64,000 nucleotides of DNA from Salminus brasiliensis (lineage: Eukaryota > Chordata > Actinopteri > Characiformes > Bryconidae), in assembly GCF_030463535.1 (NCBI RefSeq), contig NC_132879.1:42598970-42662969 (forward strand), in the 5' to 3' direction. A program made the position numbers and the translations under genes. Positions 36,832 to 49,954 of this stretch are shown piece by piece; position 1 is the first letter of the stretch; the number at the start of each line of letters is the position of its first letter. The notes beneath the pieces were generated by a model. The model was not told where the DNA came from, searched no databases, and was given only the letters and a program-made list of their open reading frames with translations.

Positions 36832-37043
36832 TCATCTGTCCGTCCATCTATCATCAATCACCCAGTCTTAAGATGCTTTGAGTAGTCACAAACTCTCTCT
36901 CTTTCTTCCCCTTCCCTGAAGCGGGCCCTTTCTCAAGCAGAAGCGCTGTTGTGTTCCACCTTCACTTATTTGTTTTCTCCCTTGATAGTGATAGAATCTT
37001 TCTTATACACAGATTACGACCGCACAGCTGTCACTGAGCCACA

Positions 37044-37057
37044 GTGCCATCTGCTGA
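37044..37057 (-). promoter_or_regulatory. CTCF-like motif
   Basis: Minus strand reads TCAGCAGATGGCAC, 13 of 14 matches to CCASYAGRKGGCRS. It is the best of three such motifs in the window, all on the minus strand. Matched by eye only. Confidence 0.35.
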
Positions 37058-37963
37058 CTGGCCCAGTCATCAACTCTTGCATTCCATAAAAAAAATGGAA
37101 GCATTAAACTTTTACTAAGGCAGCAACACCAGCAGCCTGACAATATCCCAACACGTCTCCTCCATCTTCATCTCAGAACGACAACAAAGTCTGGCTAATT
37201 TTCAGAATTGTGCTGAACTCTCTCTTTTGCAATCAATTCTTCGGAAATATGAATGGCATTTTGGGGAATACTATGGAACACAATGAGACTCCATCTGAGT
37301 GTTATTGAATTACCGTCTCAGCCTCACTCGGAGAGCGCTTTGATGGCACTGAACCGGCTGCAGTCTGACACCATGTTCTCATGTTCTCTGATTTATTCAC
37401 AGATGAATGGCACGCACACTACTAGTCAGCAAGCACGACTACGTCTGCTTTTGCCATCAATAAAATTCAATAAATGCACACATACTTGAACAATATGAAA
37501 GAGTTGTCCGTATCTCTGATTTCTCATGTATGGGTTTTTATGATGAATAAAAAAAAGATTTGTAATTCTCAATTAATCCAGAATGTTCAACAGACAGTTC
37601 ATGTGAGGGGAAGGAAGAGTTTGCCATTTACAGCAGCAAGAGCCTGTGGCTCAAGACAGTAACACTGTAACATATATCTGATAAAGAGCCTGAGAGGTTT
37701 AAATATTTTAGCAACTCTGTTCTGGACTAAAGCTGTAGCTGTGAAAATACAGAGCATGAACATATTTTAACGAGTGAAATAACAGCGTAGTTCAGCTGGA
37801 TCAGGGAGTAAGCATAGACTTGCTTTTTGTAGCTTCTATAGTGTGGGATCATGCCCCTGTGTCTCAGTGGGCAGCTTTGTTAGCTTAATTGGTGAGTTAA
37901 TGAGTTGTTGTGGAGCCAAAGGGGGGCAGAAGCCAAACTCCACACAGTGCTCTCGCTGTTGCT

Positions 37964-38075
37964 CTACTATCTATCTATCCATAAATCCTTCCATCCATCC
38001 ATCCATCTGCCTGCCTGCCTGTCTGTCTATCTATATGTGTCCAGTTATCAGTGTTTTTCTCTCTATCTATCTACC
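37964..38075. repeat. Compound tetranucleotide repeat
   Basis: CTAT, CATC, CTGC, CTGT and TATC units in succession, interrupted by short unique sequence. Confidence 0.85.
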
Positions 38076-38821
38076 TGTTTATCATTGTCTGTACATGTCC
38101 ATCTTTTTTTTCTCTGTCCATCAAGGTTTTTCTTAACTTGGCAATATCTATATACCTGACCTGACATCGTCCATCAAAAATAGCATGTCTTTAGTTTTTA
38201 AAGGTGCACTAGTTGATCAAACTGTATTTTCCTCGTCACAGTTGAATAACGAGAGTTCATTACATGGAAGTGTTGCACCGTGAACCTTAAGCATTGCTGT
38301 CTCTTTACTGAGAAGAAAATTCAGCATTAGTACAGAGTAGCAGTAATATGGACCAATTCCAAAACCCCAAAATTGTTACATAACAGTCTTGACTCTTTTT
38401 ATAAATGCACCTACAATTTACATACATCCAGCCCACTAGGGAAAGCCTTTTGACAAGTGAAGCTGTGAAGTGGTAAAATGCAAGCACCACTTCGGGAGAA
38501 TATGGAGGTGTTGATACTAGAGAAAAGTACATCGTCTCCACAGACTCCACTGGCTAATTGTGGGAATATGGGAATATTGCTACTTGAACCAGGCCTCATG
38601 ACCGCAGCTTTTCCTTGACACTTGACATGATGCTTCCCTTTGAAAAAGAATTATGGCGACACACTGGGTCGTAGATGCTATGACGGAGATTCAGCATAGA
38701 AGCATAAATTGGCCTTAAGATTAACATTATATTTATTCAGCTGGGATTTTACCAATTGTTCAATTCAACTGAATCGCAGACACCGTGACCAACACTAGCA
38801 GAAGCTTATATCGCTGCTCTA

Positions 38822-39035
38822 ATGAAAAACAAGCATCTCCAAAATGGTGACTCTGCAGAAGACAAAAATGTCGAACTCTGCATGGAAGTTTATTCCAAGT
38901 AATTTGAGCATTTCTATTGGTCCATTCATCCAAAATGATTTATGGAGAAAACGAAAAATGGGCAGAAATAGAGATACATGTTCATTGGACAGCAGGGATA
39001 TTCTGTGTAGGCTTCTAATTTGGTCAGTGGCATGT
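38822..39035 (+). repeat. Dispersed repeat, relative of 54575-54815
   Basis: Shares CATCTCCAAAATG, CAGAAG-CA-AAA, TTTATT-CAAG, GAGCATTTCTA-TGGTCCAT, AGAGATACA and GGACAGCAG in the same order as 54575-54815. A fish interspersed repeat of unknown class; no coding. Confidence 0.65.
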
Positions 39036-39207
39036 CAGACAGCTTAGTATCACCTAGAATTGCTGAGCTATAGAAAACAGGTAGTCAGTAGTAAAAATTG
39101 GAAAAAAAAATATATAGTGAACTCTCCTTTGTTTTCTCCATTAAATTCTAGTGACACACAAGAATGAAGCCGTGTAGAAAGATAAACAATATCTGTATGT
39201 CTGTTTC

Positions 39208-39240
<33 letters not shown>

Positions 39241-39715
39241 GGCTCTCTCTTTTTTCTCTGCCTCCAGTGAAATGACAGAGATCTATGCTGGTGTTGCTGA
39301 GGTGTAGCATCCCCACTGTGTTACATGAAAAGAATATTTAATACTGAGAGATTTATGTTTCCTATAAGATACTGTCTTCTTTGAAGGCCTTGCCGTTTGT
39401 CGAAAACAGTTTCTCTTTGCTCTTCTCAAACATTAATGAACATTTTTGCTGCCTTGGAGGTTTGAAGTGGATGGATATTAATTGTTCCAGTGAAAGCTGT
39501 GTGTTTGTCATATTTTATGACATAATTATGCTGAATGCAGAGCCGAATCTTGTTAAAAGTCATACTGCTCTCTAAGCAATCTTTCATTCACTGGCTGGCT
39601 TACAGTTTCCCCTCTCCACTGAATAGCTGCACTTTATGGGGAGCCACTTTTTCAGAGCAGTTCCACAAGCTTGTTGTTTATCTTCTTTCACAGGGTTACA
39701 TGAACTTTTGCTGCA

Positions 39716-39741
39716 TTTATTTATTTATTTATTTATTTATT
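39716..39741. repeat. (TTTA)n microsatellite
   Basis: About six units. A CTGT/CT run at 39205-39240 is nearby. Confidence 0.85.
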
Positions 39742-40748
39742 TTACTGTGAGCTTATATTGCTGAGTTAGTCCTACAAGATGTTTGGAAATGAGCACATAT
39801 TTATTCAAGGAGTTTTTTCTTTTTCTTTAGCTACTCCTATCCCTTCTTCCATTCAGCATATGGGCTGTACTTTTCACACTTTCTGTTTACTGGAGGTTTT
39901 GAGACATGTCTGAGCTGATTCTGGCTATTAAGCACTGGACATCACTTTGGTCAGCAGGTCCTCTACCTCTATCAGCGTTTCAGTGGGTCTGCTGTGCCTT
40001 AACTAGGCCAAGATAACACTGTCAACATTCCCTCAGCCTCCTCACACCCAATAACATCAGTCAAATCCACAAAGCCATTGATGCGGAGAAGCACTCACAC
40101 TGTCCATCCATCAGTGCTGGACACTTTTATTGCCTCTTTCGGATCAGCTCTTGGCTGTTAAAACCAGCACTAAAACTGAGAAAGTTTCAGTCAAAATGAG
40201 TGGCAGCCCAGTGGCAGCCTTTTCTCTGTGCCCCCAAGTGCACATAAGAACGTCAGAAGACACGATTTGAATGCATCATAAATGTTTTAGGCGTAACAGT
40301 GATTCAGCCACTGTCTAGCTGGTTTCTATATGCAACAGTTTCATACTTGCTAAAATATGCTAAAATGCATAAGTTGTGTTCAAGCTGCGTTAAAAATAAA
40401 GCATTGCTGGGGAAATCCTTTAATTGGTTTACATTATGTGGAGGTTCTTTAAAGTTTAAAAAGGTTCTTGCATGTCTTAGTGTTTCTTTAAAGCCATTGT
40501 TTTGCAAGTCCTTCTATCCTGTAGAATTTAATAGGCTTTTTTTTTTTATTACTGTGCATTTAATACTTAATATATGTTAATAAGCTCTGCCCTGTATTGT
40601 GCCTCATACAAAGTAGTTTGGGCTGTAACACTCCTTATTATTTTAGGATGAAGGGGTCTAGCTGAACTGTTGCAGACTCAGTTCAAATGTACTTGTTACA
40701 TTAACAAATATTCACATTTCAATATACCAATATATTATGAACAGTAAT

Positions 40749-40751
<3 letters not shown>

Positions 40752-40820
<69 letters not shown>
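40752..40820. repeat. (TA)n microsatellite
   Basis: About 34 TA units. Confidence 0.95.
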
Positions 40821-40822
<2 letters not shown>

Positions 40823-41744
40823 CACCAGTGTTGTTGACTAATAGCAGTTCCACATGCTCAGCATAAAGTGGGAACTGTCCCTATAAGACAGCTGCAAATA
40901 ACAAGAAGTTCATTTTGTTTATTGTATACATGTTCAGGGTGGTTCAATGTAGTTTAGCTTACATTAGCTAGCCAATCAGACACCTGCTCCACAAACTGTT
41001 AGAGCTATATATAGCACTAATATATATTATGTTATAAGTTAAGCTAAAAAGCTCTGGATGTCTTAACCCTGGCTCTTATTTATCCACTCTCAGTTGGTGC
41101 GGTGAGGGCAGCAACACTTCCACCATGAATGCGACACTGATGCTACCTGATCCACGTCCCTTGGCCTATTTGCACCGCACTTGCTCGTGCATGCTCGGGA
41201 ACGTTAATGTTCATGACTGATTTGTACAGAATTTAAAAAATCTTTGTATGAGAGTGGCTGCTCAAGTTTAACATCTCTGTAGCACCAAAAAAGTGGCAGT
41301 TTAATACCTTTTGAGTGTAGGAGACTAAACTCTCACTACAGCTTTGAGATTTGAATGTTGCATCATACAATGCTTGAAGTTCTACACATTTGTCAAAGTC
41401 TTGCATAGCCTGCTTGATTTGTCCCAAATGTTGCAGGTTTCACTTACTTACCTGTGCCACACTACACAACACCACTAAACACCCGCTCACGCAAAAATCT
41501 TCACAGCATGTGGTGAAATATTTACCAACATGCCAATTCACACTGAATTTATATTCCCTGGGGTTGGTTTTCTACATTGTCTCATAGATGGTAAAGAGGC
41601 CACTGCAGGGACGAGTAGTTCTGAGCACGGAGGGTAACCGCTCTGGTGCTTTTGGTCATGGACCCTATTCTGCATGCTTCGCTTACCGTATTTGATGCCA
41701 CAGAACCCAACTTGCTTAGTGGAAGCTAGTATTACCTTGTATTA

Positions 41745-41880
41745 AAGGCAATGGCTGCAATGGCTGCCCACCGCTCCGGGCACGTGTGCTCACTGTCCAC
41801 TGGGTGTGTTTCACTGGTGTGTATGTGTGTGTTCACGGGATAAAAGCGGAAGCCAAATTCCATCTGTGTCCATCTCAAAT
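41745..41880 (+). mobile_element. SINE 3' body fragment
   Basis: GGCTGCCCACCGCTCCGGGC, then GTGTGTTTCACT and GTGTGTTCACGGG, matches the body and tail of the SINE family. The tRNA-derived head is missing. Confidence 0.55.
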
Positions 41881-42281
41881 GGTCAATATGGTTGTCTTGT
41901 ATTGTCTTGTGTTTTGTGACTGTATGTCATCTTTTATGCCCAGACCACGGCTATAGCTATCTGCTAGCATAGTGTTAACTGCATGCCAAAGTCATCACTT
42001 ACTCACATCAAAACCATTTTAAACTGACTTGTTTCAGTGGATTCCAACAAGATTTGGCATGCTATACAGTGAATTAGCTAGCTTTAGATAGTTACGTTAG
42101 CCTAAATGTTTTGTCGCTTAATTATTACAAACTAATACAATCTGAAAGCAGGAACTGTTGTAATGCACTGTTTGGCATTTACCATTTATCATTTATCATG
42201 ACAAACTAGCACCACTAGCGAAAGCTGCGTTTGATATGAATCAGTACTGTGAAAAATATACTATTTCAAAATGTGTATCAG

Positions 42282-42283
<2 letters not shown>

Positions 42284-42353
<70 letters not shown>
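42284..42353. repeat. (TA)n microsatellite
   Basis: About 35 TA units. Confidence 0.95.
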
Positions 42354-42356
<3 letters not shown>

Positions 42357-43049
42357 GAATAGCATAGCAAAAACAAAATCCCACAGGTCACTAATACTAT
42401 CCCACAGTCAAGCCTTTGTTGGACCTTCAGCGGTAATAGGATACTACAGGCCCAATTGTGAAAAATCTTCCAAGACCAACAAGTGGATCTTGGTCAGCTG
42501 GCATGCCCGCCATGCACCAACCACAGCTGGAAAGTAGTGCACCAGCATGAGACCAACACAATATTAAACAGGTAGGTTTTATGGTATAGCTAATCAGTGT
42601 AACTTTTTCTTAAAATACGCATGTAGATTTTGGTTAGTGATGAGTCAGGCAGCTAAATATGATTTAGAATGGCTGAGCAATTGTAAGGAGATAGTCTAAA
42701 GCAAAGGTTTAGATGTTATACAGGATAACAGGGACACTCCTTTCATTTTGCACTGGGGCTATTAGTGCCTATTCCACACCGGGGTGATGCAGTATAGAAA
42801 GCTGTACAATACATATGAAGTACATGTTTATACTTTCTATCCTTTAGTTGCAGTGCATGGTAAACTATATTGGAAGTGAAGGTACAGCATCAGTGTGGTG
42901 TATGACCTTCTCACGCTCTGGTTCCAATCACTATCCCAGCTCAATGTCTGTCTCTTCTCTTTATTGGCTAACGTATCATCCTTCAGCAATCTGTCTGAGT
43001 CTAGCCTGGCATCCTAATGAAAGGAACAGTTCCTGTACAGCAGCCAACA

Positions 43050-43053
43050 CCCC

Positions 43054-43097
<44 letters not shown>
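43050..43097. repeat. C run then (TC)n
   Basis: About 15 C residues followed by about 16 TC units. Confidence 0.95.
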
Positions 43098-43100
<3 letters not shown>

Positions 43101-43295
43101 GCACAGCTTCAAACTGGGTAAAGCTCAGAGCACCTCCTATTTACCTCTGTAATAGAGACAGCGTAAGGGCGGTAGCTTTTTTCTCTCCTTTTCAGTAGAA
43201 ACCAGAGCCAGGTAATCTTCCTCAGATGATAAGATGATTGCCTAGGAAGGTGTTCCCTGGTGTCAAGGGAGTAAATACATAAACATGACACACTG

Positions 43296-43309
43296 GCGCC
43301 ACCCAGTGG
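43296..43309 (-). promoter_or_regulatory. CTCF-like motif
   Basis: Minus strand reads CCACTGGGTGGCGC, 13 of 14 matches to CCASYAGRKGGCRS. Same orientation as the sites at 4808 and 37044. Confidence 0.35.
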
Positions 43310-43951
43310 TGGGAAAAAACATAGTAAGAGAGAGGTTAAGAGAGAGCTCACTGTGCCAATGCTGCATGGAAATAGCATTTATTAAACCTTAACTGCTCTG
43401 CTGTAACATCCCTGACCCAGCACATCAGGAGCTTCTTAATTAGTTTGTGTCAGGTCCAACAGTCCAACGCATAAGGCCCACAGTCCAACGGTAACCAACA
43501 GTCAGCCACTATAAACTGCTACACCCCCCCCCACACACACACACACACTCATAATTTTGACCCTATAAGAAGACAATTAGAATGATTTCTGTATCACTCT
43601 TTCCCAAAAAATGTGCACAAGCGAGCTGCATACACAGAATTCTGATTTCCAGGATATTGTATGTAATTTGCAGGCGTCAGGGAATCGCTATCAAAATGCG
43701 GGAGAGGTGGGATTCCTGTATGTATATATGTTACAAGCTTCAAATAAATCTGTATTATGTAGTAAATGTATTTAACAAGCTTGTGTCCGTTTAATTTAGA
43801 AGGGCTAAAACAGCATTAGAAGGGCTTTTCCAGCATTAGCTTAGTGCTAACACACTACAATGAGCCACGTAGTGGCACTAGCAGAGATTTTGGGGCCTAG
43901 CTCTAATAGTCTCAGTTCTCCAATAAATTCCACTATATATACCAGTCACCA

Positions 43952-43953
<2 letters not shown>

Positions 43954-43985
<32 letters not shown>
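43954..43985. repeat. (GA)n microsatellite
   Basis: About 15 GA units. Confidence 0.95.
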
Positions 43986-43988
<3 letters not shown>

Positions 43989-45224
43989 CAGAGTGTGTCC
44001 ATCAGTTCAGTTTAGTGTTCTGCAACCACATAGTAGAGTGTCCCAGAAAATGAGAATGTTCAACCTAGTAGGGGTTGAGGGAGTTGAGGAGGAGTCAGTC
44101 ATTCATTAGTATAGATTTTATGTGTGGTTTAAATAGGATTTTAAAAATGGCTTCATTAGTTGAATAATCATATTATTAATGGCCGGTAGTGGTGTGCTGC
44201 CTCCTTGAAAGAGCTTACTTTCTATATGCAGAAAGGTTCAATCAGGGTGTCACAGTAAAGAAAGAATTGCATAATTACATGGGGTGAGGGTTGTATAGGG
44301 AACCACTTTTAGCCTTGCATTCCATTTATGAATCTATAACACTTGGAATTAAGCTCTGCTGCTGTGAGAATAGTCCAGTGTATTCACTGTCTCATATTTC
44401 TTCGTAATGAGCTTCCCAACGATTATCAATCACTACCTATATTAGCTAGTTAGCATCATTAGCTGCACCGGACCAAAATGACGTATGTTTCACTGAAGGA
44501 GGTTCACCCAACGCTTTACTTGATTCAGCTCTCTAAGTGATAAAGGTTTATCTACTCCATTTGTTATGTAAAGTCAGTTTAACACATTATGCATTTGAGT
44601 ATTCTCACATTCCTGTCCAGGAAGAAGTTTCTAATTATGTGTCTAGCTTTGGCTTCTTTGCATGTAACTATTCTCTCCATTTTGAAAAAGCACTTCCAAT
44701 GTCAACTTGCTAGCTTGTTTCTTGTTGGGAAGGTTTTGGGCAGCACAGCATGTTTCCTTGCCCAGGGCTTACCGGATTCTGTCAATCCAAACAGCGGAGA
44801 TGGGGGCTGGAGTAATGAGGCATTGAAGAAATTGGGTGGAGTAACGGGGCATTGACGAGATGGGGGTGGAGTAATGATGCGTTGAAGAGTGTCTCATAAA
44901 GTGAGTGACAGTAGATCAGTGCAAAAACAGACAAGGCCTCAGTCTGAAAAGCAATTTTTCAAACAGGTTTCACACTTTAAGGTAAGGTAAGGTAAAGGTA
45001 AAAGAAATCGACTAATGCACCTTTAAGACAATCAATATCAGGCAAGAGGTAGTTTCTACCGGCATGTTGTAAGAGTTTTTAAATATATATTTCTCATGTA
45101 TCCTTCCTTGAAATGAAATATATATAAATATGACTATCAACCAGTTCAGATAATCAGAAGTGATTACAGTACACACTCCAGACTTTAAATTAAGAGTATT
45201 TGGAAACATTTTGCTTTTATTATG

Positions 45225-46145
45225 AAATTACAGTACTTTTTTTGTAAAGTTCCCCTCATTTCAGGGCACAATAATGTTAGGGACATAGCAATCATGAGTA
45301 CATTAAGGCAGTAATGTTTAGTATCCTTTTATATATCCCTTTATGATTAATAATTATACATTGCCAGGTGCTGAGTACCTTTGCCAAGACTCTAATGCAG
45401 CCATCTTCAGCTCTTGCTTGTTTCAGGGCCTCGTTCCCTTTCGTTTTCTTTTCAGCATATGGAATGCAAGGTCCAGTGAATTTAAATTGAGTGACTTGGT
45501 GTAGGACGAAGCACCGCCCAATGAGTTTGGAGGCATTTACTGTACACCTCAGAATTAATTATGCTACTGCCTTCAGCAGTTACATCATCAATAAAGATAC
45601 ATATCCATGGCAGTCATACAAGCCCAAGCCATGACAGCCTACCATGTTTTAGTGGTTGCATCTTGCATGTATTTCTGATCATGAAGTCCTCCGACCTTCT
45701 AGAGGCTTCTGGAGAATTGTTCTGCAATTAGCAGTGGAAGTCTTCCTGGCCTACCAGTCCCTTTGCGATTGCGATTTTGCTCTATCTTCTTCAATAATAT
45801 TCCACACAGTTAAGTTTGGTAGTCCTAAGGTTTGACATATATCTCTACTAATTTCAGTTTTTAGCCACATAATGTGGCATAATGTTCAGAATTTACCTTT
45901 TATTGGCACAAATCTTGTCCTCATGTTAAACAATGCCAACTACACACACAACAGACGTTAAAAGCTTAGAAGGAAGACTGTGTATTTATGTCTGCACTAA
46001 CTAAGCAATTAACTCACCTGAGTAATCAGAAACACCTGTGAAGCCAAATGTCCCAAACATTATGCTGGACTGTGTAAAAAGTTGTAATTTCAAGATGGTG
46101 ATGAAACCCCTTAAATGAAAGTCTGGAATATGCACTGTAATCACA
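45225..46145 (-). mobile_element. Probable decayed DNA transposon, minus strand
   Basis: On the minus strand: GGACATTTGGCTTCACAGGT, then TTTCTGATTACTCAGGTGAG near the 5' side, and a broken frame with GRPGRLPLLIAEQF. This resembles the GRPGRP-type linker between the DNA-binding and catalytic parts of Tc1/pogo-like transposases. It may belong with the element end at 6611-6950. Many stops are present and the ends are uncertain. Confidence 0.4.
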
Positions 46146-46518
46146 ACGGTTTGTTTTGAAACTGTGAAGTAGTGTTAAACTGTGAAGCAGAGGGGCATAT
46201 CAAGGACAAATGTGTGTGAAAAGTCAGGAAAACGTTCTACCTAATCCTAATCCTATCTAACAACAGTCTAGCCGCAGCCACTGGTCTAGCCGCAAAGGAG
46301 TGATTGTTGGTGGCAAACATGAGCAGGTATACGATCAATCGTTCAAACACAGCATTTGCTATAACATAGCACTGTGGCTAGGTTACCACAATTGGTGACA
46401 AATCATCCAGGCATCTTGCAGCTTAAGTTAGACCAGCCAGGCCAGTCACAGTAGAGAGAGAGAGAAAGGGCCTACCAACAAACTGCTCTACACAGCCCAG
46501 TGTCACTTGTGGAGGCCA

Positions 46519-48300
46519 GAATCAGAATCAGAATCAGAATCTCTTTATTTCACCAAGTATGTTACCCATACAAGGAATTTGTCTTGGTGAGAGCAACACG
46601 CATGACAAGTAACAAAGAAACACAGAACACAGTCTTAAACTAAAGGAAAATGACACTAAACAATAAATAGGGTAGGGGATAAATTAAAAAAAGTAGAAAG
46701 TACTAAAGGTAATAAAGGTAATAAAGAGCTGAAAAATATATTTACAGAAAAGAAAAGGACATCTGTACAGGTGTGCAAATAGTCATAGTGCAAAATAGGC
46801 AGAGTGCAAATAACTGTTCAGTCCGGTTTGGTACAGTTCAGTTGTAAGTTTAGAGGTTTACAGTGGGAGGTGACCACTGTGATTGAGGAGCGCTACAGCT
46901 CTGGGGAAGAAGCTGTTAGCATGACGTGTTGTGCTGGTTTTGATGGACCGCAGTCTTCTACCCGAGGGGAGTGTCTGGAAGAGGAGGTGTCCAGGATGTG
47001 AGGGGTCAGATGTAATCTTGCCAGCCCGCTTCCTCATCCTGCTGGAGTAGATCTGCTGAAGTGATGGCAGGTTACATCCTATGATCCTCTCTGCTGTCCT
47101 GATGATGCGCTGGAGTTTGGTTCTTTCTTGTGAGGTGGAGGAACCAAACCAGATAGTTATGGAGGCTGTGATAATGGACTCGATGATCGCTGTGTAGAAC
47201 TGGATCATCAGGGTCTGTGGCAGGTTGAATTTCTTGAGCTGTCTCAAGAAGTACATTCTTTGTTGAGCTTTCTTGATGATGGAGATGGTGTTTTTCTCCC
47301 ATTTCAAGTCTCTGGAAATGGTGGTGCCCAGGAACTTGAGTGACTCCACCATTGATACTGCAGTGTTGTTGATGTGGAGGGGGGGAAGGGTGGGTGGATT
47401 GCGTCGGAAGTCCACCACCATCTCTACAGTCTTTTCTGTGTTTAGCAGCAGGTGGTTGTTGCTGCACCAGGACACCAGCTGCTCAATTTCCTTTCTGTAA
47501 GCAGACTCATCACCGTTGGCTATGAGGCCCACCAGAGTGGAGTCATCTGCAAATTTCAGGATCTTTACAGCTGGATCTTTGGAGACACAATCATTAGTGT
47601 AGAGGCTGAAGAGAAGGGGTGAAAGAACACAACCCTGAGGGACTCCAGTACTGAGTGTCCGGAGGTCTGAAGTGTGCTTCCCCAGCCGCACCTGCTGTCT
47701 CCTGTCTGTCAGAAAATCCACGATCCACCGACACATGGAGTCTGGCACTGACAGCTGGGAGAGCTTGGCCTGAAGAAGCTGCGGCACAACAGTGTTAAAG
47801 GCCGAGCTAAAGTCCACAAACAAAACCCTAGCATAGTTTCCATGGCTGTCGAGATGTTGCAGGATAAAGTGCAGGGTCAGGTTGACCACATCATCGACAG
47901 ACCTGTTTGCTCGGTACGCAAACTGCAGGGGGTCCAGCAGGGGATCTGTGATGGACTTCAGGTGGGCTAGGATCAGGCGTTCAAAGACCTTCATGACTAC
48001 AGAGGTCAGGGCGACAGGCCTGTAATCATTCAGTCCGGTGATGGTGGATTTCTTGGGAACTGGAATGATGGTGGAGGTTTTGAAGCAGGCTGGAACAGAG
48101 CAGAGTTCCAGTGATCTGTTAAAAATGTCTGTAAACACTGGAGCTAGTTGGTCACAGCAGTGTTTTAGGGTGGATGGAGAGACTGAGTCGGGCCCGGGGG
48201 CTTTCCTCACCTTCTGTCTGCTGAAGAGCCTGTGAACATCCTGCCGGTTGATGCAGAGATGAGCAGGAAAGAGACGGCACAGCGGAAACTGATAGGTTTA
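46519..48300 (-). mobile_element. 5'-truncated CR1/L2/Rex1-group LINE
   Basis: A minus-strand element. The 3' end (low coordinates) closes with AATAAAGAGATTCTGATTCT, a TTCTGA-repeat tail typical of this group. Upstream is an open reverse-transcriptase frame. An in-frame stop at 48298-48300 and loss of similarity beyond mark a 5' truncation that removes the endonuclease. The intact frame suggests a fairly young insertion. Target duplication was not identified. Confidence 0.85.
46858..48297 (-). CDS. LINE ORF2 reverse transcriptase, partial (no endonuclease)
   Basis: The open frame runs without a stop from 48297 to the terminator at 46858. The region following VRKAPGPD (GTG at 48208-48210) is 450 codons, and 29 more in-frame codons lie upstream (ending LFSRQK). 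No native ATG is seen because the element is 5' truncated. Counting from the GTG: PVPKK and YRPVALTS in the fingers, VDFSSAF (about 132-138, motif A with the catalytic Asp), [10 protein letters not shown] (about 189-198, motif B), FADD (about 220-223, motif C, catalytic Asp pair), LKFLGTTIS, then the C-terminal [10 protein letters not shown] and [11 protein letters not shown] blocks. This is the target-primed reverse transcriptase of CR1/L2/Rex1-type non-LTR retrotransposons. The catalytic residues are all present. Without endonuclease or promoter it is not an autonomous element, and host expression is not implied. Confidence 0.85.
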   Translation of the reverse strand, partial: TYQFPLCRLFPAHLCINRQDVHRLFSRQKVRKAPGPDSVSPSTLKHCCDQLAPVFTDIFNRSLELCSVPACFKTSTIIPVPKKSTITGLNDYRPVALTSVVMKVFERLILAHLKSITDPLLDPLQFAYRANRSVDDVVNLTLHFILQHLDSHGNYARVLFVDFSSAFNTVVPQLLQAKLSQLSVPDSMCRWIVDFLTDRRQQVRLGKHTSDLRTLSTGVPQGCVLSPLLFSLYTNDCVSKDPAVKILKFADDSTLVGLIANGDESAYRKEIEQLVSWCSNNHLLLNTEKTVEMVVDFRRNPPTLPPLHINNTAVSMVESLKFLGTTISRDLKWEKNTISIIKKAQQRMYFLRQLKKFNLPQTLMIQFYTAIIESIITASITIWFGSSTSQERTKLQRIIRTAERIIGCNLPSLQQIYSSRMRKRAGKITSDPSHPGHLLFQTLPSGRRLRSIKTSTTRHANSFFPRAVALLNHSGHLPL

Positions 48301-48797
48301 AGGGATCACTGTATGTCAGCGCACGGACAAGTACAAACAGATAAACACACAACAGTTACATGTTGAAGTTCATGTAACTGTATTTAAAACTGTTCAACTA
48401 TCCAGCTACAACATTTATACAACAGTCTTAACTACTACCATGAAGAAATGAATGATGGGGCTGAAGCTCTCATTGGCTAAAGCACAATGTGAAATGTGAT
48501 AAATATCACAGTCTTATCAAACAGAGGCTTTTTTGTATTTATACTGGGGGGGGGGGTAGTGAAACTGGTCTCTGATCAGCACTATGAGAGGCTGCTGTGG
48601 AGAGAGGCACCTGACCTTGCATACATCATGCTCAGAGACTAACTGTGTGTTATTCCTATGGCTTATAGGTGAGGGCAGTAATGTATGGACTGATTTCTGC
48701 TCAGTTTATGTGGATATCTTTCTCCATCCGTTTCTGTGTCACACACACTTACTGCTTCCATTACTCCTGGCTGTCACACACTTAGTTCCTTTGGTCC

Positions 48798-48832
<35 letters not shown>

Positions 48833-49689
48833 CAAAATGATTGTTTAGAGTAACATTTTTATTCTCTAAATGAGTCATACTGTCTTCGGTCCTGATTCTT
48901 TAAAATACCAAACCACAAGATCCCCCTGTCTATCTTCACCAACCTTATGCTCATCCATTCTGCATGCTTTGCATTCTTGCAGATAGACCCTCTTACCAAG
49001 TGCCATGGAGAGAGATTCTCTTTTCGCTCCATGCAGACTCTCTATGGTTTACCTACCATGGTTATAGTCCAAATCCATGTAATTCCCCCTTTTTTTCAAG
49101 CAGATGTATGGGGAAAGGGGACTTTTGGCCACTTCAAGCTCACATATCAGAGCTACTCCAGTGGATATTAAACACTTTACAAATTGACAAACAAAAAACT
49201 TCAATCAAACATACATGCTCAAACTCGCTCAAAATCTGATGGTTTTATTGCCGTCCAGATAGGAACGTCTTATCACAGAGGAGAAGGAGAATGCAACTTC
49301 AGAAACGCTGCAAATCCAGTCACAACACAACAGATGTGCTGTTTCCAGAGGACACTAAAAGAGACTGGAACCCTGAGGCTACGCGATACAGCAAACTGTA
49401 ACAGTCAGCACTTTGCTGTACCTTTAAAATATGTAAAATAGTAACCTAATTTTTGTTCAAGTGCAGCGTGGGTCGTTACTCGCAAGAGAGGGCAAAAGCT
49501 CTCAATAACACTCCTCTGTGTGCTTCATCCCACCTGCCATCCTTCAAGACACATGGAAGAGAGTCATGTACATTTTTCTCTGTCCTTGCTTCTAAGATAA
49601 GATATGTCTTCAGGCTTTGGCCTATTCACAGTAGCTATGGATATTTTCTAAGTAGACAACTAAGAACTTCTATAATTTGTAACAATGAC
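48301..49689. other. Intergenic, no gene seen
   Basis: A GT tract at 48798-48832 and short overlapping frames (48947-49239, 49184-49441, 49453-49692) with no domain. Confidence 0.4.
48798..48832. repeat. (GT)n microsatellite
   Basis: About 16 GT units. Confidence 0.95.
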
Positions 49690-49900
49690 TGAAAGATATA
49701 GAGAACATGGACCTGGTAACAACCATGCAAGACCTCAGAACTGGTCCATCAGATAAACCATGCCAGAGTACAGACCTCAACACTATTGAACATGCTTGGG
49801 ATGACTTGGATGATAAGAAGTACTAAAAGTGAGCTTCAGAGACTCCTGAAAAGAATGGAAACTGTATTAAAGGTAAAGGTTTGGACTAAATACTGCAACA
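49690..49900 (+). pseudogene. Tc1-like transposase C-terminal remnant
   Basis: PCQSTDLNTIEHAWDDLDD, then a stop, and a later AAAGGTAAAGGTTTGGACTA stretch, corresponds to the S-DLNPIEH-WD-L block and C-terminus of Tc1 transposases. It is short and broken. Confidence 0.65.
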
Positions 49901-49954
49901 GTTTTGATTATATTTAGCTGTTACAGCTTCTGTGCATTTTTCTGTATATGATAC

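Larger units (their letters stand above)
36832..41744. other. Intergenic, no gene seen
   Basis: Nearly 5 kb with tetranucleotide and TA tracts and one interspersed repeat. Frames at 37253-37489, 37843-38159, 38305-38599, 39381-39575 and 40299-40580 have no domain, and several cross microsatellites. Confidence 0.45.
41881..45224. other. Intergenic, no gene seen
   Basis: TA, C/TC and GA tracts with short chance frames (42848-43198 crosses the TC tract). A CTCF-like motif lies at 43296. Confidence 0.45.

Noticed and set aside
47072..47467. 131-codon minus-strand frame
   Set aside because: Shadow of the LINE reverse-transcriptase frame.
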